DNA of 64,000 nt from Aminobacter anthyllidis (GCF_018555685.1 NZ_JAFLWW010000006.1:124001-188000); one strand, 5' to 3'; shown: positions 9,125-18,537, counted from the first letter of the stretch. Numbers and translations are program-made. Notes: a model not told the origin generated them from the letters alone.

Positions 9125-10137
9125 GACCGTCCTCCATGGCTGCGGGCTGCTGGGGTGGGCTGGCGGCGCTTGCTGCGAGCCGCCGCCTTGGCGCGCTGGT
9201 AGGCAAAGCGTTTCTCGCGCTCCTGCGGGTCGGTGGTGACGCGCACCCAGGAGGCGAACAGGTTGACCGCAAGCACTGTGGTCGCGATCGACAGGCCGGG
9301 GAAGGTGATCAGCCACCAGGCGACGAAGATGTAGTCCCGGCCATTGGCGACATCGAGGCCCCAGCTGGTTGCCGGCGGTTGTACGCCAAGGCCAAGGAAT
9401 GACAGCGCGGCTTCGGCCAGCACGATGTTGGTGAATTCGAGGATTCCGAGCGTCAAAAGCGGCGACGTCAGGTTGGGCAGGATATGGCGGAAGATGACCC
9501 GCGAAGTGCGGCAGCCGATCATTTCGGCCGCTTCGACATAAGGCGTCTGCCTGACCGACAGCACGATGCCGCGCACGACGCGGGCATAGACCATCCAGTT
9601 GGTGACGGCGAGCACGATCACCATCGTCGTCATGCTTGGGCCGATCACCGAGATGACCAGCAGGATCAGCAGCAGGCCGGGGAAGGCGACCTGCACGTCG
9701 ACGATGCGCATGATGACCGCGTCGGTGCGTCCGCCCTTGAAGCCCGACCACAGGCCGAGCACGACGCCGAACGTGCCGGCGAAGAGCACCACCAGGACAC
9801 CGACGATCAGCGAGGCCCGGGCGCCATAGATAACACGAGAAAGCACGTCGCGGCCGAGATGGTCGGTGCCGAGAAGATGCTCCCACGTGCCCTTTGGCAG
9901 CCATGCCGGCGGCTTGAGCCGCGACATCACCGATTGCGCGGCGGGATCGTAAGGTGCGATCAGCGGCGCGAAGATCGCCATCAGGACAAGCGCCACGATG
10001 ACTGCGAAGCCAAGCGTGCCGAGCTTGTCCTGCCACAGTTCCCGGCCGAGTTCGTCGAGCTTCGCCATCAGCGTCGGGCGCTGCACGGCTTTGCGGGTGG
10101 TCGCCACCGGCGTCGTCACAGGCATGGGGATAGCCAT
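9121..10137 (-). CDS. ABC transporter permease (DppC-like)
   Basis: A 338-aa inner-membrane permease with the DppC N-terminal region, a first helix around LGFAVIVALVLMAIFAPLIA, and the conserved lumenal motif YDPAAQ. The core follows with GTDHLGRDVLSRVIYGAR, and the EAA loop is around EAAEMIGCRTSRVIFRHILP, where the ATPases dock. It pairs with the DppB-like protein encoded just upstream; the two genes are separated by one base. It would form the translocation path for peptides or peptide-like compounds. Confidence 0.92.
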
Positions 10138-10138
10138 G

Positions 10139-11059
10139 TCAAGCCAACCTTATGCGTGGGTCGATGAGTTTGTAGATGACATCGAGGCCGACATTGATGA
10201 TCACGATCAGCACGGCCACGATGAAGACGATAGCCTGCAGCAAAAACAGGTCGCTTTTCTGGATCGCCTGCATCGCCGTCAGCCCAAGTCCGGGCCAGGC
10301 GAACACAGTCTCGACGACCACGGTGTAGCCGGCGAGCGCGCTGATCAGCTCCCAGCCGGCCAACGTGACGAATGGCACCAGCGTGTTGCGCATGGCATGC
10401 ACCATGACGACGCGCCTGAAATGCAGGCCCTTGGCGCGGGCGGTGCGGACATATTGCTGGTTCAGTTCGTCGATCATCGACGAACGCACCAGCATCACCA
10501 GCCGTGCCAGCGACGGCAGGGCAAGCGTGATCGCTGGCAGGATGTAGTATCGCGCCCCGCCCATGCCCGAAGTCGGCAGCCAGCCGAGCGTCACGGCGAA
10601 GAACACGATCATCAAAAGGCCGAACCAGAACTGCGGCAGCGACAGGCCGAACAGGCCGACAAACACTGTCGTTCTATCGACCCAGCCACCTGGACGGAGG
10701 GCTGCGATGGCACCGAGCGGCAGCGACAAAAGGATCGCCAGGCCAAGGCCGGCGCCGATCAGCTTCAGCGTGTTGGGCAACCGTTCGAGCACGACGTCCA
10801 GGGCCGGCCGGCGCTGCCACAGGCTTTCGCCGAAATCGAGCCGGGCCATGTCGCCGACGAAGTCGACGAACTGCGCCCCGATGGGACGGTCGAGGCCGAT
10901 CTGCTGGGCAAAGGCCGCGCGCTGCGCATCGGTCGCCGATAGCGGCAGCATCACCTTGACCGGATCGCCGACCATGCGTGTGGCGATGAAAACGATCAAG
11001 GTCACGCCGATGACGACAAGGAGACCTTGTCCGATGCGGCGGAGCAGAAAACCACCCAT
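10139..11059 (-). CDS. ABC transporter permease (DppB-like)
   Basis: A 306-aa permease with about six membrane helices. The N-terminal LLRRIGQGLLVVIGVTLIVF helix and the extracytoplasmic GDPVKVMLP are typical of DppB, as is the EAA loop (YVRTARAKGLHFRRVVMVHA). The ATG at 11059 is chosen because GAGAGGA lies between it and the alternative ATG at 11071. It follows the substrate-binding protein gene after about 100 bases, consistent with one operon with a processed or attenuated junction. Confidence 0.92.
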   Translation of the reverse strand: MGGFLLRRIGQGLLVVIGVTLIVFIATRMVGDPVKVMLPLSATDAQRAAFAQQIGLDRPIGAQFVDFVGDMARLDFGESLWQRRPALDVVLERLPNTLKLIGAGLGLAILLSLPLGAIAALRPGGWVDRTTVFVGLFGLSLPQFWFGLLMIVFFAVTLGWLPTSGMGGARYYILPAITLALPSLARLVMLVRSSMIDELNQQYVRTARAKGLHFRRVVMVHAMRNTLVPFVTLAGWELISALAGYTVVVETVFAWPGLGLTAMQAIQKSDLFLLQAIVFIVAVLIVIINVGLDVIYKLIDPRIRLA

Positions 11060-11158
11060 ATTCCTCTCCATTGGCTGGAGCCGGCTACCCCTTGTTGAGC
11101 CGGCTCCAGAACTGTTGGGGTTCGCTTATGTTTTTGTTCGAACCCGCAATTGTCGCTG

Positions 11159-12643
11159 TTACTCCGTGACCTTCATCTCCTTGACGAGGAGCTTGGAGTC
11201 GACGCGCGGTTGCCATTCGAGTCGCTTGGAGAAGCCGTAAATGTCTTGCTGGTTGAGCAGCGGGACGAGGTACGACAGGTCGTACGACTTCTTGGTGATG
11301 GCGTCATACATGGCCTGGCGCTTCTCGATGTCGGTCTCGGTCCTGGCGGCGCTGATCTGGTCCGACATTTCCTGGTCGCTGTTGGACGCGGAACTCGCCT
11401 TGCTCTGCAGCACGGCCGTCATTTCACGGTCGACGTCGAGCAGTTCGTTGGAGTTCGACAGGAAGATCGCATCCGGCCGCGTGTTCTTGTCGAACAGCTG
11501 GTTGAGATATTCGCCGAAGTCCTCGATCTTGATGTCGACATTGAGCCCGGTTTCCTTCCAGTAGGCGCCGACGGCCTCGATCAGCTCGCGGTCCTTGAGC
11601 CAGCGTCCGGCCTCGCCGACGAGCTTGATGGTCTTGCCCTCGGCGCCCGCTTCCTTGATCAGGGCCTTCGCCTTGTCGAGGTCGAACACGTAGTCGGGCA
11701 GCGCCTTGTTGTAGCCGAAGGCCTTGGGGTTGACGACCTGGCCCTTGGCCGGCGTAGCGTAGCCGCCGAACAGGCTCTCGGCCAGCGCCTTGCGGTCGAC
11801 CGAAATGTTCAGGGCCTCGCGGACGCGCGGATCCTTGGTCACCTCGTTGTCGGTCGATACGATCATGAGGGTCGTTTCGAGGCCGCTGACGGCTGCGAAT
11901 TTCGGCGCCTGCTGGGCGAACTCCGGCAACAGGTTGGTGATGACGTCGAGCTCGCCGGCCATCAGGCCGGAAAGGCGCGTGCCGGATTCCCCGACGAAGC
12001 GGTAGGTCACCTTGTCGATCGACGCTGCATCGCCCCAATAGTCGGCGTTTTTCTCCAGCACGATGTCCTGGCCGCGGCTCCAGCTGGTGAACTTGTAGGG
12101 GCCGGTGCCAACCGGTGCTTCGGCGAACTTGGCGTCGGCCGCATAGGTCGCGGGGATCATCTTCATCCAGTACATGCGCGATGGCAGGATCGGATCCGGA
12201 CCCGAGGTGAGGATGCGCACGGTGAGGTCGTCGACCTTCTCGGCGCCGGTGATGGTGCCGAAATAGGCGGCCTGCTCCGACTTCAGCGCGGGATCGATGA
12301 CGCGCTTGACGCTGTTGACGACGGCATCGGCATTGAACGCCTCGCCATTGTGGAACTTGATGTCGGGCCTGAGCTTGAATTCCCAGGTCTTCGCGTCGAC
12401 CTGCGTCGGCGCCGCTGCCGCGAGCCCTGCGATCAACTCGCCGTCGGGCGTGCGCGCCATCAGCGTCTCATAGACATTGTCGTTGATGGCGCGTTCGCCG
12501 CCATCGTCGCGTATCTGCGGATCGAGCGTCGAAGGCTCCGATCCGATCGCGATGGTGATGTCGGCGGCGAGCGCCGACAGCGGGGAAAGTGCCATGATTG
12601 CCGCAACCGCGGCGCTACTTGCCAGTTTCGTCAGTAAGTTCAT
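11159..12643 (-). CDS. ABC transporter substrate-binding protein, SBP_bac_5 family
   Basis: Periplasmic binding protein of 494 aa, the specificity component of the importer. A signal peptide (residues 1-26, ending LSALAA) is followed by the family opening DITIAIGSEPSTLDPQ and the lobe motif RPDIKFHNGEAFNADAVV. The family binds di/oligopeptides, opines, nickel or glutathione-like compounds; no ligand can be named. It is the first gene of the leftward operon 12643-7082. An operator of the diiron-oxygenase regulon (12928-12950) lies about 285 bases upstream, suggesting the imported compound feeds that pathway. An alternative ATG at 12655 would add four residues. Confidence 0.92.
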   Translation of the reverse strand: MNLLTKLASSAAVAAIMALSPLSALAADITIAIGSEPSTLDPQIRDDGGERAINDNVYETLMARTPDGELIAGLAAAAPTQVDAKTWEFKLRPDIKFHNGEAFNADAVVNSVKRVIDPALKSEQAAYFGTITGAEKVDDLTVRILTSGPDPILPSRMYWMKMIPATYAADAKFAEAPVGTGPYKFTSWSRGQDIVLEKNADYWGDAASIDKVTYRFVGESGTRLSGLMAGELDVITNLLPEFAQQAPKFAAVSGLETTLMIVSTDNEVTKDPRVREALNISVDRKALAESLFGGYATPAKGQVVNPKAFGYNKALPDYVFDLDKAKALIKEAGAEGKTIKLVGEAGRWLKDRELIEAVGAYWKETGLNVDIKIEDFGEYLNQLFDKNTRPDAIFLSNSNELLDVDREMTAVLQSKASSASNSDQEMSDQISAARTETDIEKRQAMYDAITKKSYDLSYLVPLLNQQDIYGFSKRLEWQPRVDSKLLVKEMKVTE

Positions 12644-12659
12644 TGGTCCACCCATTCGC

Positions 12660-13300
12660 CAAAGACAACAAAATCGACCTGATGCGCGCAGTCTGTGCTG
12701 CGTTGATAGTGCGGGCCGCCACATCCCTCGGCCAGAAGAGTGGATTGTATGCAATCGACTGTCAAGCGATTGTTGATCAACTTTACTGGCGATGCCGTCC
12801 GGGAATTGAACGGACCGCCATTTTCCTCAGTAAATTATTGAAAATGCACAAAATTTAGAACGTGATTGCTGAAATTTCGTTCATGAATGGCATCTCGTTA
12901 TCCTGATCAATCGCGATTTCTGGCAATTTCTTGCATATAGTATACCAAAAATGACAAGCAAATGGCTTATGCGATCGACGTCCTGGCAGACTGGGTGGCA
13001 TCGAATCCGGGAAATACAACACCGCGCCAGATACCGGCATGACAGTGTTCGGCCGCAAGAGTGCAAAATCTGCCCGCGTGTTGGTGCAGGGGGCGGTTCT
13101 ATCCTGTTTGGCTGATCTCGGCAGCGACACGCAATTGCAGCGCTATACTGATTGCGGGCAAGAAAGTGCTTTCTTGCGCTGTTATCGCGTTTCTCGGCAA
13201 CCCAGCCGCCGACCAGCATGCCGGCGGGCGGTGCTTGCCCTGGGCATGGCGATCGGAGTGACTGGTGCGGGTTCGAGGTGGGTGACCGCCGTCGCGCGGC
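12660..13300. other. Long intergenic region between amidase and importer operons
   Basis: About 640 bases without a convincing gene. Its left half (12720-12960) is AT-rich and promoter-like and contains the class B operator at 12928-12950. The right half is GC-rich, with open frames on both strands that lack ribosome sites and family patterns; it may be decayed coding sequence or an mRNA leader. A small RNA cannot be excluded. Confidence 0.5.
12928..12950. promoter_or_regulatory. Operator-like palindrome, class B, upstream of importer
   Basis: The right arm GTATACCAAAA (12940-12950) is a perfect match to the best half-site of the regulon palindrome, and the left arm matches 7 of 11 bases, with A at the centre (12939). 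The same dyad precedes the two diiron oxygenase genes (18611-18633, 28043-28065). It is placed to control the leftward transporter operon. The GntR/FCD protein encoded at 32147 is the likely ligand, by inference. Confidence 0.55.
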
Positions 13301-13302
13301 TA

Positions 13303-14673
13303 TCAGCCGAAATAGCGCGGCGGCAGCTTGAGCGGATCGGGATCGAGCCGCTCGAACATGGCGGCGATATCGAACAGCCGGTCTTCCGTGCCGGCCGCGC
13401 CGACGATCTGCAGTCCCGACGGCATGCCGTTGCCGGCCTTGCCGAACGGAAAGGCGAGCGCGGGATGCCCGGTCAGGTTGGCCAGGATGTTTGGGATCGG
13501 CTCTTCGAGGAAGTAGAACTTGTCGACGGTCCTGAGCGGTCCCGCCGATGCCAGAGCGCCGGGCATCAGGATCGCATCGACAGTACCGAGGCTGCTGTCG
13601 AGCCTTTGCCTGAGCACCGCCCGCATTTTCTGCGCCGCGGCGAGGTCGGCGGCACCAAGGCATTCGCCCGCAAGCGCGCGTCCCCGGAACATCTCGCCGA
13701 AAGCGGAAAAATTGCCGCGCACCTCGTCGCCATACTGTGCCGCGATCTCGGCCATCATCACCACCGCGCCCGGGGCGTGAAAAGTTTCGAGCGGCGGCAG
13801 GTCGAGCTCGACGACGGTCCCGCCATGGTCAGCGAACAGCGCAAGCGCGCCTTGCAGCGCCGCTGCCATTTCGGGGCGCAGCTTTTCGCCCAGGCCCCAG
13901 CCGCAACTGGAGACGCCGAGCCGCATGCCGGCAAAGGACGGCGCTTCGACGGAAGCCGGCCGCTTCGCCCTGGTGCCCGACATCGCGGCATACAGGGCGC
14001 GGCAATCCTCGACCCGCGCGCCGATCGGCCCGCAATGGTCCATCGAGCGCGCCAGCGTGTCGACGCCTTCCACCGAAACGACGCCGAAGCCCGGCTTGAA
14101 GCCGACCATGCCGCACATGGTGGCCGGCAGGCGGATCGAGCCGGCGGTGTCGGTCGCCACCGAGCCCATGCACAACCCGCCGGCGACGGTGACCCCCGAA
14201 CCGCTCGACGAGCCGCCAGGGAACATCTCCAGGTTCCATGGGTTGCGCGCTGGCGGGAATGGCAGGTCGAAGGATGGACCGCCGAAGGCCAGTTCATGGC
14301 AATTGGCCTTGCCGAGGATGATCGCGCCCGCCTCGACAAGCTTGCGCACGACGGGCGCATCCTGCGTCGGCCTGCGGCCGAGCCGCGAATGCGAGGCGCC
14401 GGTGTTGGGCATGGAGGCGACCTCGACGATGTCCTTGACCGAGATCGGCACGCCAGCGAGTGGGCCGACGGCCTCTCCGGCGGAGAGGCTTTCGTCCAGC
14501 CCTCGTGCCTGCGCCAGCGCTGCCTCTTCGGCGACATGGACGTAGCCGGAAAGCTCGCCGTCGAAACGTGCGATCCGGTCAAGGAAATAGCTGGTCACTT
14601 CAACGGCCGAGATATCGCGCCGGGAAACGGTAGCGGCGAGGTCAGCGACGGGCAGGCACTCCAGTCGGTTCAT
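13303..14673 (-). CDS. Amidase signature family protein (GatA/AtzE-like)
   Basis: A 456-aa amidase-signature hydrolase. The Ser-cisSer-Lys triad is readable: Lys in VPISVKDIVE, cis-Ser in PGGSSSGSGVTVA, and the nucleophile Ser in TDTAGSIRLPA. It should hydrolyse a C-N amide bond of a small substrate in the cytoplasm. Overall layout resembles GatA and the biuret-type hydrolases AtzE/AtzF, rather than fatty acid amide hydrolases. Its ATG overlaps the stop of a 52-codon gene (14670-14828) in an ATGA junction, as expected for an amidase and a small helper subunit. The operon faces the divergent FAD oxidase across a TCAGTATAC box. Confidence 0.88.
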   Translation of the reverse strand: MNRLECLPVADLAATVSRRDISAVEVTSYFLDRIARFDGELSGYVHVAEEAALAQARGLDESLSAGEAVGPLAGVPISVKDIVEVASMPNTGASHSRLGRRPTQDAPVVRKLVEAGAIILGKANCHELAFGGPSFDLPFPPARNPWNLEMFPGGSSSGSGVTVAGGLCMGSVATDTAGSIRLPATMCGMVGFKPGFGVVSVEGVDTLARSMDHCGPIGARVEDCRALYAAMSGTRAKRPASVEAPSFAGMRLGVSSCGWGLGEKLRPEMAAALQGALALFADHGGTVVELDLPPLETFHAPGAVVMMAEIAAQYGDEVRGNFSAFGEMFRGRALAGECLGAADLAAAQKMRAVLRQRLDSSLGTVDAILMPGALASAGPLRTVDKFYFLEEPIPNILANLTGHPALAFPFGKAGNGMPSGLQIVGAAGTEDRLFDIAAMFERLDPDPLKLPPRYFG

Positions 14674-14828
14674 CGGCCGTTCTCTTTTTCATGCGCGCGG
14701 GCCAGTTCGGCGACGCGTTTGGCCAGTCGTTCGAGCACGGCGATGCCACGGGCGAAATCTGCCGCCTCGCTGGCGCTTGCCTCGGGCGGCAGCGTGATCG
14801 CTTGGGGTTTCGGGGCGGGTGGGGTCAC
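14670..14828 (-). CDS. Small helical protein, candidate AtzG/GatC-like amidase partner
   Basis: A 52-aa product starting at GTG 14828 with AAAGG about eight bases upstream. The sequence has a Pro-rich opening (TPPAPKPQAITLPPEAS) and then one or two amphipathic helices ending ERLAKRVAELARAHEKENGR. It ends in an ATGA overlap with the amidase start, implying coupled translation and an assembly role. GatC and AtzG are short helical proteins that wrap around GatA/AtzE-type amidases and are encoded beside them; this fits in size class, position and helix content, but no sequence match was tested. It is shorter than usual AtzG (about 65-70 aa). Confidence 0.6.
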   Translation of the reverse strand: MTPPAPKPQAITLPPEASASEAADFARGIAVLERLAKRVAELARAHEKENGR

Positions 14829-14861
14829 GTCGCGCGCCTTTCTTGAATGGCCGAGAAATTG

Positions 14862-14886
14862 GAATTGATCAGTATACGTCTGTTAT
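14862..14886. promoter_or_regulatory. Operator-like box, class A, between amidase and FAD oxidase operons
   Basis: TCAGTATAC at 14869-14877 matches the core of the boxes at the window start and at 6320, followed by a similar T-rich tail (TGTTATG). It sits in the 100-base gap between the leftward amidase pair and the rightward oxidase, placed to control both. The left arm is weaker than in the other two copies. Confidence 0.4.
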
Positions 14887-14929
14887 GCATTGTTGGAAGT
14901 GACTGGGTTGGAACCGGTCGGGGGATCAG

Positions 14930-16198
14930 GTGGGCAGCGTGAAGCAGAATGAAAAGCCGTTCGACGTGGCCGTTGTCGGCGGCGGCATCGTCGGGCTGTC
15001 GGTGGCGCTTGAAGCGCAGTCGCGTGGCCTTTCCGTCGCCATCGTCGATCCCGGTGTCGCCGAGGCCCGCGCATCCTACGGCAATGCCGGCGTGCTCAGC
15101 CGTGGCTCGATCTTTCCGATGGCCGCGCCCGGCATCCGCTCCCGCTTGCCGCGTTATGCGTTGGGGCGCGACATTGCGGTGCGGGCGCGCCTCGGCTCGT
15201 TGCCCTTCATGCTGCCCTGGCTGACGCGATTTCTGCTCGCCGCCGAAGAGGGAGCCTGGCGCCGCGCGGCGGCGGCGCTCAACCCGATGGTCGCCGAGGC
15301 GTTCGACCGTCATGTCGCCATGGCCGATCTCGTCGGCGGCCGGCACCTGATCAAGCGCAACGGCTGGCTCCGGCTCTACCGCAGCCAGCAGGCCTTCGCC
15401 GGCAGTGCGCTGGAACGCGAGGTACTGTCGGAAAACGGCGTCCGCATCGATTGCCTTGGCGAAGACGAGATCCGCCAGCTCGAGCCGCATCTTGCCCACC
15501 GCTTTTCCAATGGCATCTTCTTTCCCGACACAGGCTCGGTCGAAAGCCCGGGTGAACTGGTCGAGCTCTATCGTACTGCCGCCGAAGGTCGAGGCGCGGT
15601 GCTTGTCACCGGCAGGGCCGACAACATCCTTGATGCCGGCGAGAACATGGCGGTCATGGTGGCTGGCCGCGGAATCGAAGGCCGCCACGTCGTGCTCGCC
15701 GCCGGTGCTCATTCGGCAGTGCTGGCGAGACCGCTCGGCTATCGATTTCCGCTTGCCGCCGAGCGCGGCTATCACCGCCATTTCGCGCTGGCCGACGGCG
15801 TCGAGCTGCGCCGCCCGGTCTACGATGCCGCCGGCGGCTACGTGCTGTCGCCGATGAACGGCAAGGTGCGCCTGCTCTCGGGCGTCGAGTTGGCCCGGCC
15901 CGACGATCCGGCCAACACCGCGCAGATCGAGGCCATCGAGCCCGATGCGCGCCAGACGCTGCGCTTCACCACGCCTGTCGAGGACAAGCCCTGGCTCGGC
16001 AGCCGCCCATCGACGCCCGATGGCTTGCCGGTGATCGGCCGTGCCGCCCGCCATCCCAGGCTGATCTTCGCCTTCGGCCACGGCCATATCGGCTTCGCCA
16101 ACGGTCCGATGACCGGAGCGATCGTCGCCAGCCTGGTCCAGGGCGAACGGCCTTTGGTACCGATAGCGGCCTTTGCTCCGGCGCGCTTCGGCGGCTAG
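14930..16198 (+). CDS. FAD-dependent amine/D-amino-acid oxidoreductase (DAO family)
   Basis: A 422-aa flavoprotein of the DAO family (DadA-like). The N-terminal dinucleotide motif VVGGGIVGLSVALEA lies near residues 15-29, with SYGNAGVLS shortly after as in D-amino-acid dehydrogenases. The C-terminal TPDGLPVIGRA and FGHGHIGFANGP form the second flavin-contacting segment. It would oxidise an amine or amino acid to an imine with electrons passed to the respiratory chain or O2. GTG 14930 and GTG 14939 are both possible starts, and neither has a textbook ribosome site. It is divergent from the amidase operon, suggesting that deacylation and amine oxidation are successive steps. Confidence 0.87.
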   Translation: MGSVKQNEKPFDVAVVGGGIVGLSVALEAQSRGLSVAIVDPGVAEARASYGNAGVLSRGSIFPMAAPGIRSRLPRYALGRDIAVRARLGSLPFMLPWLTRFLLAAEEGAWRRAAAALNPMVAEAFDRHVAMADLVGGRHLIKRNGWLRLYRSQQAFAGSALEREVLSENGVRIDCLGEDEIRQLEPHLAHRFSNGIFFPDTGSVESPGELVELYRTAAEGRGAVLVTGRADNILDAGENMAVMVAGRGIEGRHVVLAAGAHSAVLARPLGYRFPLAAERGYHRHFALADGVELRRPVYDAAGGYVLSPMNGKVRLLSGVELARPDDPANTAQIEAIEPDARQTLRFTTPVEDKPWLGSRPSTPDGLPVIGRAARHPRLIFAFGHGHIGFANGPMTGAIVASLVQGERPLVPIAAFAPARFGG

Positions 16199-16212
16199 GC
16201 AACGAAGGGTCG

Positions 16213-16977
16213 TCACGGCAGCGTCAAGCCGCCGTCGACATGCAGCGACTGGCCGGTGATCTGCCTGGCATCGCGCGACAGCAAAAACAGGATCGCCGCC
16301 GCCACGTCGGCCGGCTCGGTCAGCCGCCCTGTCGGGGTCACGGCGACGGCCTTTTCGAGTGCCGAGGTCGTCGCGGCGAAGTGGCCGGTCGGATCCTTGC
16401 GGGTGAAGCCCGGCACGACGCAATTCACCGTCACGCCTTTCGGCGCGAGCTGGACGGCCATCGATTTCGCCAGCGCCTCGAGCGCGCCCTTGGCGGCCGA
16501 CGTCGCCGGAAAATGGATGTCGGCGGTGCCAAATATGTGGGCGACGAAGGAACTCACCACCACGACGCGTCCGCAGTTAGAGGCGACAAGGTCGGCAAGT
16601 GCTGCATCGACAAGGCGCAGCAGCGCGGTCGGCATCGTTTCGAAAGCCTGGGTGAGATCTTCCGGCCTGACTTCGCCGAGTGTCGAGCGCGTGGCCTGGG
16701 CCGCGTTGCTGACGATCTGGTCGACCCGCCCGAAGCGGGCGCGGGCGGCTGCGACCATGGCTGCGGGCACAGCCGGATCGGCAAGGTCGCCAAGCACGAT
16801 CTCGGTCATCGCCCCCGAAGCCTGGCAGGTCTCGGCGACGGCCTTCAATCCGTCGGCGTTCTTGCGAGTATGCAGCACGAGCCCCATTCCAGGCGCTGCC
16901 AGCCGCCGAGCCGTTTCGGCGCCGATGCCGCTGCCGGCGCCTGTGATGAGCACGATGCGATCGAATGATGTGGTCAA
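16213..16977 (-). CDS. SDR family protein lacking the catalytic tyrosine
   Basis: A 254-aa short-chain dehydrogenase/reductase fold. Cofactor motif TGAGSGIG (12-19), the NAAQ analogue of NNAG (91-94), the catalytic-type Ser in VVVVSSF (about 142-143) and the C-terminal VDGG are present. In the usual YxxxK motif the Lys is kept (K163, in TSAAKGALEAL) but Thr159 replaces Tyr; the codon is ACG, two changes from a Tyr codon. It may be inactive as a dehydrogenase or use another chemistry. It converges on the oxidase gene with a 14-base gap and lies 45 bases downstream of the gamma-glutamyltransferase-like gene. Confidence 0.85.
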   Translation of the reverse strand: MTTSFDRIVLITGAGSGIGAETARRLAAPGMGLVLHTRKNADGLKAVAETCQASGAMTEIVLGDLADPAVPAAMVAAARARFGRVDQIVSNAAQATRSTLGEVRPEDLTQAFETMPTALLRLVDAALADLVASNCGRVVVVSSFVAHIFGTADIHFPATSAAKGALEALAKSMAVQLAPKGVTVNCVVPGFTRKDPTGHFAATTSALEKAVAVTPTGRLTEPADVAAAILFLLSRDARQITGQSLHVDGGLTLP

Positions 16978-17022
16978 GGTTTTGTCCCCGAGTGATTGAG
17001 ATCGATGTTGCAGGCGGTCGGC

Positions 17023-18495
17023 TCAGGCGCCTAGGGCCACGCCGTCCTTGCGCTTGTCAGAGCCGCCGAGCAGGCTGCCGTCGTCGTCGCGCACAACGAA
17101 CTGCGCGCCGCCGAAGTCGCTGCGACCGGCGAGTTCGCCGGCGCCTTCCGGATCGCTGTAGCCGGCCTCGCGCAGTGTCTTGACGACCGCATCGGCCGTT
17201 CCCGGCTCGATCGCCAGCGCCTTGTCGCCCTCCAGCCGCCAGCGCGGCGCGTCGATCGCCGCCTGCAGCTTTTCGCCCCAGGCGGCGAGACGCACCAGAA
17301 GTTGCACATGGCCCTGCGGCTGCATCGCGCCGCCGACGACACCGAAGCCGGCATGGAAGCGCCCGTCCTTCAGCGCCGCACCCGGCACCACAGTGTGATA
17401 GGGCCGCCTGGCCGGCGCCGGTCCGTTGACGTGGCCGGGCTCGGAAAAGCCAGAACCGCGGTTCTGCAGCACAAAGCCGCAATCAGGCACGGCGATGCCG
17501 GAGCCGAAGCGCTTGAAGACGCTGGTCATCAGCGTCACCGCAAGCCCATCGCGGTCGACGACCACGGTCGCGACAGTGTTTCCGGCGGGATCGGCGACGG
17601 TTTTTTTGGCTTGCGCCATGGCCCGTCCGACGGCTTCTACCATCGCCAGCGTGGTGGCCGGATCGTCACGGTCGAGCGCTAGGACGTCAAGTTCTTCCAG
17701 CGCATCGAGCACGGCGACACCATGCGTATTGGGCGGGCATTCGAGAACCGTCAGGCCGCGGAACTTGCGTTCGAGCGGCAATACGAAATCGCCATGATGC
17801 CTGGCGAAGTCCTGCGCCGCCAGCACACCGCCCTGGGCCTGGTTCGCTGCTGCCGCCTGCCGTGCCGGGGCGCCGAGATAAAAGGCATCGGGCCCGTCGG
17901 CCACGATTGCCCGCAATATTGCCGCAAGCTCGGGATTGGCGAAACGCTCGCCCGCGCGTGGCGTGTTGCCTGCGCGATAGAGCTTGGCGCAGGCGGGATC
18001 GCGTTTGATCACCGGTTCGAACACCGCCCATTCGCGGGCGGTTATCGGCAGGACGGCAAAGCCATGCTCGGCGAGCGCGATGGCCGGAGCGAGCAATTGG
18101 GCAAAGGGCAGGCGGCCGTAGCGGGCGTGCAGGTCGAACCAGCCGCGCACCGCGCCGGGCACGGTGACCGACAAGGCGTGCCGCTCCGGGATACGCTGGT
18201 TCGGCAGCTTCTCGATCACCTCGGCCGAAAGTGCGGCCGGCGATCGTCCGCTGCCGTTGTAGCTGATGGCGTGGCCATCTGGCTCGACCAGCATCGCCAG
18301 CAAGTCGCCGCCTATGCCGGTCGCCATCGGCTCGACCACGCCGAGGATGGCGTCGGCTGCGATCGCCGCATCGACGGCGGAACCGCCCGCCGCCAGCATG
18401 TCCTGGGCAGCGCGAGCCGCCAGCGGGTGGCCGGTCGCCACCATCGCGGTGGCGCTGCGGACGCCGATGCCGGCATGTGTTTCGGAGCTGTCCAT
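17023..18495 (-). CDS. Gamma-glutamyltransferase family protein (Ntn hydrolase)
   Basis: A 490-aa member of the gamma-glutamyltranspeptidase superfamily. The opening GHPLAARAAQDMLAAGGSAVDAAIA and VEPMATGIGGDLL are the classic N-terminal motifs. The processing nucleophile would be the Thr in GNTVATVVVDRDG (about residue 307), where the precursor self-cleaves into large and small subunits; the later GSGFSEPGHVNGPAPARRPYHT is the small-subunit core. No signal peptide is seen, unlike periplasmic GGT, so a cytoplasmic enzyme cleaving a gamma-glutamyl or related amide is likely. It is divergent from the first diiron oxygenase gene and shares its control region. Confidence 0.88.
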   Translation of the reverse strand: MDSSETHAGIGVRSATAMVATGHPLAARAAQDMLAAGGSAVDAAIAADAILGVVEPMATGIGGDLLAMLVEPDGHAISYNGSGRSPAALSAEVIEKLPNQRIPERHALSVTVPGAVRGWFDLHARYGRLPFAQLLAPAIALAEHGFAVLPITAREWAVFEPVIKRDPACAKLYRAGNTPRAGERFANPELAAILRAIVADGPDAFYLGAPARQAAAANQAQGGVLAAQDFARHHGDFVLPLERKFRGLTVLECPPNTHGVAVLDALEELDVLALDRDDPATTLAMVEAVGRAMAQAKKTVADPAGNTVATVVVDRDGLAVTLMTSVFKRFGSGIAVPDCGFVLQNRGSGFSEPGHVNGPAPARRPYHTVVPGAALKDGRFHAGFGVVGGAMQPQGHVQLLVRLAAWGEKLQAAIDAPRWRLEGDKALAIEPGTADAVVKTLREAGYSDPEGAGELAGRSDFGGAQFVVRDDDGSLLGGSDKRKDGVALGA

Positions 18496-18537
18496 TCCTG
18501 TCTCCCGAGCCCTGACTTTGGCGCCTGATCATCGCCA

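Noticed and set aside
13039-14868. 609-codon plus-strand open frame opposite the amidase
   Set aside because: Translation is Arg/Gly/His-rich without any domain; the opposite strand encodes an amidase with an intact catalytic triad.
14825-16423. 532-codon minus-strand open frame opposite the FAD oxidase
   Set aside because: Shadow frame; the plus strand carries the dinucleotide-binding motif and full-length DAO family protein.
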